Shown piece after piece: positions 34,112 through 41,469 of a stretch of DNA of 64,000 nt; the stretch's first letter is position 1; each line of letters begins with the position of its first letter. The notes below the pieces were generated by a model. That model saw only the letters and a list, made by a program, of their open reading frames with translations, did not search any database and was not told the DNA's origin. The translations under genes were made by a program, and so were the position numbers. The stretch is taken from contig CAZKAP010000009.1 in assembly GCA_964550895.1 (NCBI GenBank), positions 7,039 to 71,038 on the forward strand, given 5' to 3'. The stretch is from CAZKAP01 sp964550895. GTDB taxonomy: Bacteria; Bacteroidota; Bacteroidia; Flavobacteriales; Flavobacteriaceae.

Positions 34112-35428
34112 ATGCCTTCAGACCCTTCTATGGAGAAACTCAGTTCGCAAGCTCAAATGTGCGATATATGCCTGGGTGCTGAGCCCCGGTTCAGCCTGCA
34201 GGATCGTATTCTCAACGCGGTTTTATTCGTGAGCACCGTGGTTGCGTTTCTCTCATTGGTCATCGATTGGATTCAGAATGTGATTCGTGGGCTTAGCCAT
34301 ACCAACTTTGTATATACCCTGTTCCTTACCCTGGCCTATGGAACACTTTACTTTATAGGTCGACGACGTCCGGGCCGGGGCAGGCTGGTCTGGCCGTATA
34401 TTGTACTGACCCTGGCAGCCCCTGTTCTCGCCTGGTACTATATGGGTGGGATAACCGGAACCTCCCTGCTGTACGCCATGGCGCTCATGCTGGTCATTCC
34501 CCTGATCGCAACCGGTGGAAAACGGATACTGGCCGCTTTAACCGTGGTCCTTTCGGTACTAACGCTTTACTTTCTGGAATTATCCGGAACAGTAGATATA
34601 GTGCCATATGCCGAATTTAAAATCGAATTGTTCGATACCCTGTTCACATTCCTCTTCGTTACCCTGGGGTACAATATGGTCATCTCCCTGGTACTGCGCG
34701 CATCGAATCGCAAACAGGAACGGATCGAGGAGCTCAACCGCACCAAAGACCGATTCCTCTCCATTATCGGTCACGACCTGAAGGGCCCTCTCGGAAACAT
34801 CATGAGCCTTAGCGACATCCTTTCGCAGAGCCATGACCATCTGGATGAGGCAACGCGAAACAAGCTGGTGGATTCCCTACACAGCAGTTCCAGGCACAGC
34901 CTGAAACTGGTGGAAAACTTGCTGCTTTGGGCCCGGTCCTCATCGGGGATAATGGAGGCCTCTCCCTCGGCTATTGATCTGGATGCCAAGGTACGCGAGT
35001 CCATCGAAATCCTCAGTGAAAATCTGAATACCAAACACATCAAGCTGGTAGAAAACCTCCATTCGGACGTCCGGGTTTGGGCGGATCCGGATATGCTTCA
35101 CACCATCATCCGCAACCTCTTGTCCAACGCGATTAAGTTTACCCCGGAAGAAGGAATCATAGAGGTTTCCACAGAAAAGGACAGGATCCGGAATACGGCT
35201 CAGATTGTTGTGCGCGATACCGGAGTCGGTATGGCACCGGAGGTCATGCGCTCGCTATTGGACTTCGAGACCTCACATTCCACCCCGGGCACTAATAATG
35301 AAAGTGGTACAGGACTCGGCCTGAAGCTCTGTAAGGAATTCATTGATAAGAATCAGGGGACCCTGGACATTTCCTCAGAGGAAAATAAGGGATCCGAATT
35401 CAAGGTGACCCTGCCGGTCAGCAACTGA
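34112..35428 (+). CDS. Membrane sensor histidine kinase (orphan)
   Basis: This 438-residue protein begins with a cytosolic stretch containing CDICLG, then five or six membrane helices (about 32-195). The kinase core has the H box FLSIIGHDLKGPLGNIM, the N box NLLSNAIKFTPEEG, the G1 box VRDTGVGMAPE and the G2 box ESGTGLGLKLCKEF. It ends after GSEFKVTLPV with no receiver. No response regulator is adjacent. The signal is unknown; the sensing part is the membrane region itself, as there is no large external loop. Confidence 0.92.
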   Translation: MPSDPSMEKLSSQAQMCDICLGAEPRFSLQDRILNAVLFVSTVVAFLSLVIDWIQNVIRGLSHTNFVYTLFLTLAYGTLYFIGRRRPGRGRLVWPYIVLTLAAPVLAWYYMGGITGTSLLYAMALMLVIPLIATGGKRILAALTVVLSVLTLYFLELSGTVDIVPYAEFKIELFDTLFTFLFVTLGYNMVISLVLRASNRKQERIEELNRTKDRFLSIIGHDLKGPLGNIMSLSDILSQSHDHLDEATRNKLVDSLHSSSRHSLKLVENLLLWARSSSGIMEASPSAIDLDAKVRESIEILSENLNTKHIKLVENLHSDVRVWADPDMLHTIIRNLLSNAIKFTPEEGIIEVSTEKDRIRNTAQIVVRDTGVGMAPEVMRSLLDFETSHSTPGTNNESGTGLGLKLCKEFIDKNQGTLDISSEENKGSEFKVTLPVSN

Positions 35429-35445
35429 TCCGGTATTTTACAGAA

Positions 35446-35471
35446 AAAAGGCCCCCTCGAAAGGGGACCTC
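35446..35471 (-). terminator. Terminator of the adjacent lipoprotein gene
   Basis: A hairpin of CCCCT and AGGGG around CGAA is extended by AGG/CCT with a bulge. On the minus strand it runs into six T. It lies 33 bp after the stop of the lipoprotein gene at 35504 and just after the histidine kinase stop. Confidence 0.7.
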
Positions 35472-35503
35472 ACTTGAAAAACCACTCTGCAATTGAATCT
35501 GAA

Positions 35504-36274
35504 CTACCAGGAGAGGAAGTATTCGTTTCCACTTCCCATGGTCAACACTGCCGTGCGATTACCGGTAAATACGAGTGTTGCCGAGAAATCATAGGTATTT
35601 CCTTCTCCGGCGTCACCCTGATAGTTGACGGACATGGTACCCGAAGTAATGGCGTAATTCGACTTGAGTATGTTGAGATCCTCAGTGGTGAATTCCATAA
35701 GGCTTTCGAAGTTCTGACGATTTCTCACCTGGGATTCCTTCTGACCTTGGGAGACATAGCGCTGATTGACCAGGTAGCTTCCTGTGAAATTGCCGACATT
35801 CTCGACGGTAATCTCGGATGAAGTGGTACCCGTGGAATTCAGTCTGGGACTGCTGTATGTCAGGCTACCGCTCGCATTGAAGTCGGCGAAGTCGGGTATG
35901 GCATCATCTCCGCAGTCCACGATCCAGTCCCACTCCAGATTGAGACTGTAAGCATACTCACCAGACTCATCGGAAAGGACATAAGAGTCTTCGTACTGCT
36001 CTCCGCATTCAAACTCCTCGGATTTGGCATTCTGTCCGTCCAGAATACGCAGGGCCTGCTGGGTTTCTTCAATGAACCCGCCCGTCTCGGGCATAATAGC
36101 CATAGTAATGTCCTCAACTGCTTCCTCTTCGGATATTCCCTGTTCTTCCTGTGGAAGTTCGGAGGCATCGTCCTCGTTGTCACTGCAGGAGACAAATCCC
36201 AGTGCCAGCAAGAAAGAGGCCGAATAAACTACTGTTTTTGAAACGATTGCTTTTTGAATTTGGGGAAATTTCAT
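35504..36274 (-). CDS. Lipoprotein of unknown function
   Basis: This 256-residue protein (ATG 36274) has a lipobox ending at Cys30 (SASFLLALGFVSC) followed by a very acidic linker (SDNEDDASELPQEEQGISEEEAVE). The main part looks like beta-strands with Cys in FECGEQYED and WIVDCGDDAIPD and repeated Ser/Thr/Tyr-rich strands (SGSLTYSSPRLNSTGTTSSE). I do not recognise a family. It ends in Trp after GNEYFLSW. It is probably exported to the outer membrane. Confidence 0.75.
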   Translation of the reverse strand: MKFPQIQKAIVSKTVVYSASFLLALGFVSCSDNEDDASELPQEEQGISEEEAVEDITMAIMPETGGFIEETQQALRILDGQNAKSEEFECGEQYEDSYVLSDESGEYAYSLNLEWDWIVDCGDDAIPDFADFNASGSLTYSSPRLNSTGTTSSEITVENVGNFTGSYLVNQRYVSQGQKESQVRNRQNFESLMEFTTEDLNILKSNYAITSGTMSVNYQGDAGEGNTYDFSATLVFTGNRTAVLTMGSGNEYFLSW

Positions 36275-36513
36275 GATAATTGTTTTTGAATTTTGGGCTA
36301 AGCTACGAGCCATCACAGCGGGTTTGCCGGTATATCCTGCTCAGGCAGCGCAATTCGAATCTGAAACTGCCCTGTACCCGATGAATCACGTATTGAAATA
36401 AAAGGCATATAATGGTTTACAAACAGAATGCCTCAATGAGCCCTAAGGCAGTTTCGACCCGTATTTTGGTCGGTTCAGATCATTCCCGGAAGTGACGTGG
36501 AGGTGTTGAAGTT

Positions 36514-36538
36514 AAATTGCTCGAAAATCGAGCAATTT
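36514..36538. promoter_or_regulatory. Perfect 11-bp hairpin/operator just upstream of the M43 protease
   Basis: AAATTGCTCGA and TCGAGCAATTT form a perfect inverted repeat around AAA, ending 8 bp before the protease ATG at 36547. In mRNA it would form a strong hairpin over the translation start region; as DNA it would be a good repressor site. There is no T tract, so it is not a terminator. Confidence 0.6.
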
Positions 36539-36546
36539 GCCCTAAC

Positions 36547-37470
36547 ATGAGAAAACTTCTATTGCCCCTCACTCTTTTCCTCGGACTCACCGCATGTTCC
36601 GATATCGAGTCATCCCCCGAAAACACCATTACCGTACTGCGCATCCCCATCGTCGTGCATGTCGTACATAACGGAGAGCCGGTCGGCAGCGGTGCCAATA
36701 TCAGTCGTTCACAGGTGGAGTCTCAAATTGCCGTGCTGAACGAAGACTTCAGGCGTTTAGCGGGGAGTAATGGGGAAAACCCCGATGGCCTGGGCCAGGA
36801 CACCCTCATTGAATTCTTCCTGGCCGAGCAAGGTCCCGGCGGAGAAGAGTTGGAAGAGCCCGGCATCGACAGAATCGACGGCGGTAGGGAATCGTGGCCT
36901 AAAGGGCCCATACGCAATCCGATAGACGATTTAATCAAACCCAATACCATCTGGCCCCCTGAAGAATACTTCAACATTTGGGTGGTGAATTTTGGTGGAT
37001 TTATTGGCAGAAACCTTTTGGGATACGCTCAGTTTCCATCCGAATCAGGACTGCCGGGGCTAAACGAGGACGAGGGCAGTGCCTTCACCGATGGTATCGT
37101 AGTGGGATACAAATACTTCGGAAGCAGTCAAAAGGGCAATTTCCCGGAATTGTACGCCCCCTTTGATTTAGGCAGAACAACTACCCACGAAGTTGGACAC
37201 TGGCTCGGACTCCGCCACATTTGGGGAGACGGGGATTGTACGGTGGATGATTTTTGTGCCGACACCCCTGTTGCCTCGGAACCGAGTTACGGATGCCCAT
37301 CTTCGAAAAGCAGCTGCGGAAGCCCGGATATGTTTGAGAATTACATGGATTATACAGACGATGCCTGCATGAATATCTTCACCACGGATCAGGTGGAACG
37401 CATGCACACCGTACTCAGAAACAGTCCCAGGCGCAGGGAAATGGTCGTCGAGGAGGTCCGGATTCTGTAA
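36547..37470 (+). CDS. M43 (pappalysin/cytophagalysin-like) zinc metalloprotease lipoprotein
   Basis: This 307-residue protein has a lipobox ending at Cys17 (PLTLFLGLTAC). The metzincin zinc site HEVGHWLGLRHIWGDGDC, the conserved downstream Cys residues (DDFCADTP, GCPSSKSSC) and the Met-turn NYMDYTDDAC followed by FTTDQVERM are typical of the M43 family. It is a surface or secreted protease without the C-terminal sorting domain seen in larger relatives. Translation probably begins at ATG 36547 because the longer TTG-started frame lacks a signal peptide. The hairpin just upstream suggests regulation. Confidence 0.9.
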   Translation: MRKLLLPLTLFLGLTACSDIESSPENTITVLRIPIVVHVVHNGEPVGSGANISRSQVESQIAVLNEDFRRLAGSNGENPDGLGQDTLIEFFLAEQGPGGEELEEPGIDRIDGGRESWPKGPIRNPIDDLIKPNTIWPPEEYFNIWVVNFGGFIGRNLLGYAQFPSESGLPGLNEDEGSAFTDGIVVGYKYFGSSQKGNFPELYAPFDLGRTTTHEVGHWLGLRHIWGDGDCTVDDFCADTPVASEPSYGCPSSKSSCGSPDMFENYMDYTDDACMNIFTTDQVERMHTVLRNSPRRREMVVEEVRIL

Positions 37471-37474
37471 TGCA

Positions 37475-38518
37475 TCAGTCTTCCCTGTAGGGCTTTAACC
37501 GCCTGTTCATCACCTGAAACCACAGGGGTGGAACAAGGGACAGCAACATCATGCCCGGGTAACCCGTGGGCATCTTGGGACTGGAGGGATGAGACTTGAG
37601 GATCTGATACTTCTTGCTCCCATTGTAGTGGTGATCGGAATGCCGCGATAGGTTAAACAGCAGCGTCCTGCCCACAGGGTGGTCGGAGTTCCAGGAATGC
37701 TGGTGACGAACCGCCTCGTACCTGCCGCTCTCCTTCTTCTTCCTGAGTAGACCGTAGTGCTCGATATAATTCACCGTTTCCAGCAGGATAATCCCGAAGC
37801 CGGCCGCCCCCAGGAAGGCCGCAAGTGCCTGCCAGCCGAAAGCAAAGTAGACGATACTCAGCAGACCGATATTCGCCAGGGAATATACCACCATGCGGTT
37901 CTGCCAGTGCAGCCAATGCCTTCCACTGTGCCCAAGCCGATCGGCCTCCAGCTGCCATGCCTCGATATAGCTGCCGAAATGGGAGCGAAACCAGTAGACA
38001 AATAAAATTTCGTTCTTCCTGGCGGTAGCCGAATCTTCCGGTGTGGCCACATTGCGGTGGTGCCCGGCGTTGTGATACGGCAGGAAATGGGTGTCCAGTG
38101 ACGTTAAGAGCAATAACTCTCCGAGGAACTGCTGCCAGCGTTCGGGCCGATGACCGAGTTCGTGACCCACATTAATTCCCATGACCCCGCACATGAAACC
38201 CATGGCCGAAACCCGACCCCAGAACTCCAGGGAAAGGAACGGGGTTTCGACAATGATCATCAGGAAGTAGATCAGGAAACCTACCTGCACGGGCAGGGTT
38301 CCAAAGAGTACCCAGTCGTAGATCTTCTGATTCTTCTCGTCTTCCTCGATACGCTTCTCCCAATTCGAAGAATCGGGCGGAATCAACAGTTCCAGCAAGG
38401 GAACGAAACCGAAGAAAACAATCAGGGTCAGGAAGGTAAGCCAACCCTCAGCATGGAAGGATATCCAGACCGTAACGGGTATGGTGTAGACCAGTAGGTA
38501 CTTCAGCCGATGTATCAT
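37475..38518 (-). CDS. alkB: AlkB-type alkane 1-monooxygenase
   Basis: This 347-residue integral-membrane di-iron enzyme hydroxylates n-alkanes at the terminal carbon. The histidine boxes are HELGHR, HNAGHHRNVATPEDSA and LSRHSDHHYNGSKKYQIL, with the additional NYIEHYG box between. About six membrane helices are seen. No rubredoxin gene is adjacent, so electrons must come from elsewhere. Its start overlaps the stop of a tetR gene by 4 bp, forming a tetR-alkB operon. Confidence 0.94.
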   Translation of the reverse strand: MIHRLKYLLVYTIPVTVWISFHAEGWLTFLTLIVFFGFVPLLELLIPPDSSNWEKRIEEDEKNQKIYDWVLFGTLPVQVGFLIYFLMIIVETPFLSLEFWGRVSAMGFMCGVMGINVGHELGHRPERWQQFLGELLLLTSLDTHFLPYHNAGHHRNVATPEDSATARKNEILFVYWFRSHFGSYIEAWQLEADRLGHSGRHWLHWQNRMVVYSLANIGLLSIVYFAFGWQALAAFLGAAGFGIILLETVNYIEHYGLLRKKKESGRYEAVRHQHSWNSDHPVGRTLLFNLSRHSDHHYNGSKKYQILKSHPSSPKMPTGYPGMMLLSLVPPLWFQVMNRRLKPYRED

Positions 38519-39120
38519 GCCCTGTCGGTTTTTTCAGTTGGAGATATGCCCCGGGTTATAATGGCGATCAGGTTGTCGAAATGTTCCTCCAGGGTATCGT
38601 ATTCGCCCTGCAGGAAGAAGCCCGATTCCAGACCACGCAGGAGCATAACCAGCACACGGGCATACACCTGCAGGTCCCCTTCGAGCCGAATTTCGTCCCG
38701 CTTCCGCCCCTGCTCAATCAGCTCGTATACCCGTTTCATTTCCCATTCGTTCAGGGCCTGCTTGTCCGATTCGAAAAACCGATTGTGTTCGAAGAATTCC
38801 GGCCTCAGGGTCTGCTGATAATTCGGGGATTCCCGCAGGATTTTCATCCGCGTAAGCATATATTGCCGCAGGCACTCCCGGCTATCGCTTTCCGCATCCA
38901 GAAAAATCGGGTCTAAGGCGTCCTTGAGCTTCTGTATCTCCCGCCCCACTACTTCGGCGAACAGCCCCTCTTTACTCCCGAAATGATAGTAGAGAGAGCC
39001 TTTGGCCTTCTGAGCCTTCTGGGCGATTTCCTCCATGGAAGTCTTCTGGTACCCTAACCTCTGAAAGGTGTCATCGGCGGCATCCAACCATTTCCGTCGG
39101 GCGATCTTCATTTTAGTCAT
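38515..39120 (-). CDS. TetR family regulator of the alkB operon
   Basis: This 201-residue protein has an N-terminal TetR helix-turn-helix (RKWLDAADDTFQRLGYQKTSMEEIA, then KGSLYYHFGSKEGLF) and a helical ligand-binding domain. It is coupled to alkB by a 4-bp ATGA overlap. The first ATG is at 39120, with another at 39111. A 27-bp palindrome touches the first start codon, so it very likely represses its own operon. The inducer may be an alkane or fatty acid (inference). Confidence 0.92.
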   Translation of the reverse strand: MTKMKIARRKWLDAADDTFQRLGYQKTSMEEIAQKAQKAKGSLYYHFGSKEGLFAEVVGREIQKLKDALDPIFLDAESDSRECLRQYMLTRMKILRESPNYQQTLRPEFFEHNRFFESDKQALNEWEMKRVYELIEQGRKRDEIRLEGDLQVYARVLVMLLRGLESGFFLQGEYDTLEEHFDNLIAIITRGISPTEKTDRA

Positions 39121-39147
39121 TTTGACGAATATAGTCTATTCGTCAAA
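39121..39147. promoter_or_regulatory. Operator for the tetR-alkB operon
   Basis: TTTGACGAATA and TATTCGTCAAA are perfect 11-bp arms around TAGTC. The dyad directly abuts the tetR start codon on the minus strand. This is the size and symmetry expected for two TetR dimers or one extended site. Confidence 0.8.
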
Positions 39148-39157
39148 TTATACCAAC

Positions 39158-39184
39158 AAAAAAAGAGGACCTGGGCCCTCTCTG
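39158..39184 (-). terminator. Terminator of the glucan operon
   Basis: On the minus strand GAGGGC pairs with GGTCCTC around a short loop, with flanking A-T pairs, and runs into seven T. It starts about 19 bp after the stop of the last GH17 gene, separating the operon from tetR-alkB. Confidence 0.75.
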
Positions 39185-39202
39185 AAATCTTTGGATCGGG
39201 AA

Positions 39203-40087
39203 TCAGAACTTCATCTTCTCGTCCTTGTCGTATATGCCCCAATATGCCCCCACATCTCCTTCCGCACCGACCTTCCAGGATTCATCGAAGGAAGAAAAGT
39301 AAAAGACGGGTATGTCTTCCGATCGGGTCCACTGCTGGGTGTTGATAAAGTAGCCCATGAAGTGCTCCTCCGAGGGAATGGCCGCGTGAAGGCCCTCTCC
39401 CCGACTCGGCCAGCCGGTCTCGGTGATGATCACGGGCTTGCCTTCGGATACGGCCTTTACCTGATGATACATTTCCTTCATGTACAGCAGGGAGTATTCA
39501 AACGGACAAGCCTCCCAGTACGGGTAGCAGTTCGCCAGGAGTACGTCGCAAAGCGCAGTGATCTGAGGTTTGGCCGGAAACTCGTAATACGCATCCACAT
39601 ATCCCACCGGGATGTCGGGTATGGCCTCCTTCACTTCCTTGATAAAACCGATCAACTCCTCCTCGGGTAGGTCTTCCCTGTAGAGTACCTCGTTGCCCAC
39701 AGCCGCTATATCGACCACCCCTTCACGGGCCAGTTCGATCAGCCCATCGATTTCGCGACGGTTGATATCGGCGTCCTTTCCCAACCAGGCCCCGACCAGG
39801 GTCTTGAGGCCGAACTCCCGAGCGATTCGGGGGATATTCTCGTTGCCATCGGTACAGGAAAAAGAACGGATCCATTGGGTATGCGGGGCTATAATGGCCA
39901 TTCGCCGGCGAATCTGCTCCTCCGTGATCTGTTCTCCGGGACTCTGTCCTTCTTCGTAAGGGCTGAAGCACAAACCGTGTATGCCGTCTTCCCAGCGTTG
40001 CCGGAATAATTTTTTCATCTCCTTGCTGCCCTTCAAGGGAAGCTTACCCGAAAGGGCCAGTACTTTGTCTGCTCTGTAAGACATCAT
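39203..40087 (-). CDS. GH17 glycoside hydrolase, no signal peptide
   Basis: This 294-residue protein is a compact clan-A barrel of family GH17. Motifs are GLCFSPYEEGQSPG, QWIRSFSCTDGNENIPRIA, acid/base Glu133 (AAVGNEVLY) and nucleophile Glu223 (VIITETGWPS). GH17 enzymes act on beta-1,3-glucans as endo-glucanases or transglycosylases. The GLCFSPYEEGQSP type also occurs in bacterial enzymes that remodel beta-glucans. No signal peptide is seen, so it probably acts on imported oligosaccharides in the cytosol, near the phosphorylase. It is the last gene of the operon. Confidence 0.9.
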   Translation of the reverse strand: MMSYRADKVLALSGKLPLKGSKEMKKLFRQRWEDGIHGLCFSPYEEGQSPGEQITEEQIRRRMAIIAPHTQWIRSFSCTDGNENIPRIAREFGLKTLVGAWLGKDADINRREIDGLIELAREGVVDIAAVGNEVLYREDLPEEELIGFIKEVKEAIPDIPVGYVDAYYEFPAKPQITALCDVLLANCYPYWEACPFEYSLLYMKEMYHQVKAVSEGKPVIITETGWPSRGEGLHAAIPSEEHFMGYFINTQQWTRSEDIPVFYFSSFDESWKVGAEGDVGAYWGIYDKDEKMKF

Positions 40088-40152
40088 TCTGCAGTTAATC
40101 GTTTATACTCAGGTCATCGATTCAAATGACTCAAATGCGGCGATATCACCGG

Positions 40153-41439
40153 TTATTTGAGCCAGTCTTCCCGCGGTCTGGATACCGGTAGCAGGACATC
40201 GTCCATTAGGGCGTCCAGACTGCCGTTATAGGTCTTGGTTATGGGCTGCCCATCCCGGGTCAGCCCCTTAAACACCCCCTGATCCACCTTGTCCCATAAT
40301 GCGTATTTGGCCTGTCCCTTTAAGTTGATCAGCCCGAAATGGTTCTCGGAACCATCCGGATTAGCAGCATCCTTCCAGGGTTCGTCGAAGGCCTCAAAGT
40401 AGAAACAACTCATCCCGGCCTGATCGGTCCATTCCCGAATCAGTCTGTGATAGAGCCCTTCCTTGTATTCGTCGGTTGCCCGGGAGCCCGCCGCCCCATA
40501 GAGGTGGTTGTCGTGGGAAGCCCAGCCGGTCTCCCCGATATGAATCTGCTTGAGCAGTCCTTCGCTTCGCATGTATCCCACCACACTATCGTATTTGGAA
40601 ATGGCCATGTCCCTGGCGCGAATCATAGCTCGCTCGACCTGCTGCTGTTTGGTCAGTGATTCCTCGTGCTCATAAACACCCCAGAAGTCGGGCTCGTAAT
40701 GCGAATAGTGCATGGGGTAGGTATGCATGGAAACGTAGTCCACGGCCTCCCAAAGCTCTCGGAGCGCAGGAACGTGATATTCCGAACCTCCCCCTCCCCA
40801 GGAGGAAAAATCGTCCGAGCTGGTAATCCATATATTCGTTGGTAATCCCCCATTTCTCTTGAGGTCCTGAAGGTGGTTTACCCAGTTGAGGATTACCTCG
40901 GGTTGAACGTAGTAGGCCGTGGCCCACTTCACCATGGCTTCATTTCCCACCGCGATAATCTTGACGATTTCGGGATAGGCATTGGCCAGGGTGATCGCCC
41001 GGTTGATCTCGGCCGTATTGAATTCGATATTCTCGGCGCTGTGGTCGGGTTCGGCCGTGAAGGCGTCCTTGCAGCTGATCCAGGTTCCCAGCATCACAAA
41101 CATGCGAAAGTCGGGGTCTTCGGCATTGAGTTCACTGATCGCCCTGACGATGTTAGCCGCCTGTTCGAAGTCCTGGGTGTTGTAGGTGCGGATGATGTGT
41201 ACGCCCATCGCGTCCAGTATGAGCAAGTCTTCCTTGAGCTGCTGCATGCTGGGCTGCACCTCTCGGGTATTCTGCCGGTATCCGCCATAGGATATCGCCT
41301 GATAGTCCGGGTTACCGAGTATGTCCTCAGCCGTAATCCCGAGTCGCGGATCGGGTACAGCGGTCTTGGGCTTACAACCAAAAAGTCCGAGCATAAGGAA
41401 AAAATATAGCGTACCTGCAACAACAATCCTCCTCACCAT
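40153..41439 (-). CDS. GH17-like lipoprotein glucanase
   Basis: This 428-residue protein has a lipobox ending at Cys22 (LYFFLMLGLFGC). It is a divergent GH17 barrel: ISYGGYRQNTREVQPSM, GVHIIRTYNTQDFEQA, acid/base Glu167 (IIAVGNEAMVKW) and nucleophile Glu303 (QIHIGETGWASHD). It has an added C-terminal part with PWKDAANPDGSENHFGLIN. It is closely related over its length to the gene at 48227-49408. It sits 30 bp after the phosphorylase gene and likely acts on beta-1,3-glucan at the envelope. Confidence 0.88.
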   Translation of the reverse strand: MVRRIVVAGTLYFFLMLGLFGCKPKTAVPDPRLGITAEDILGNPDYQAISYGGYRQNTREVQPSMQQLKEDLLILDAMGVHIIRTYNTQDFEQAANIVRAISELNAEDPDFRMFVMLGTWISCKDAFTAEPDHSAENIEFNTAEINRAITLANAYPEIVKIIAVGNEAMVKWATAYYVQPEVILNWVNHLQDLKRNGGLPTNIWITSSDDFSSWGGGGSEYHVPALRELWEAVDYVSMHTYPMHYSHYEPDFWGVYEHEESLTKQQQVERAMIRARDMAISKYDSVVGYMRSEGLLKQIHIGETGWASHDNHLYGAAGSRATDEYKEGLYHRLIREWTDQAGMSCFYFEAFDEPWKDAANPDGSENHFGLINLKGQAKYALWDKVDQGVFKGLTRDGQPITKTYNGSLDALMDDVLLPVSRPREDWLK

Positions 41440-41469
41440 TGAGTTTTTTTTGAATTCCGTAATCGGGGA

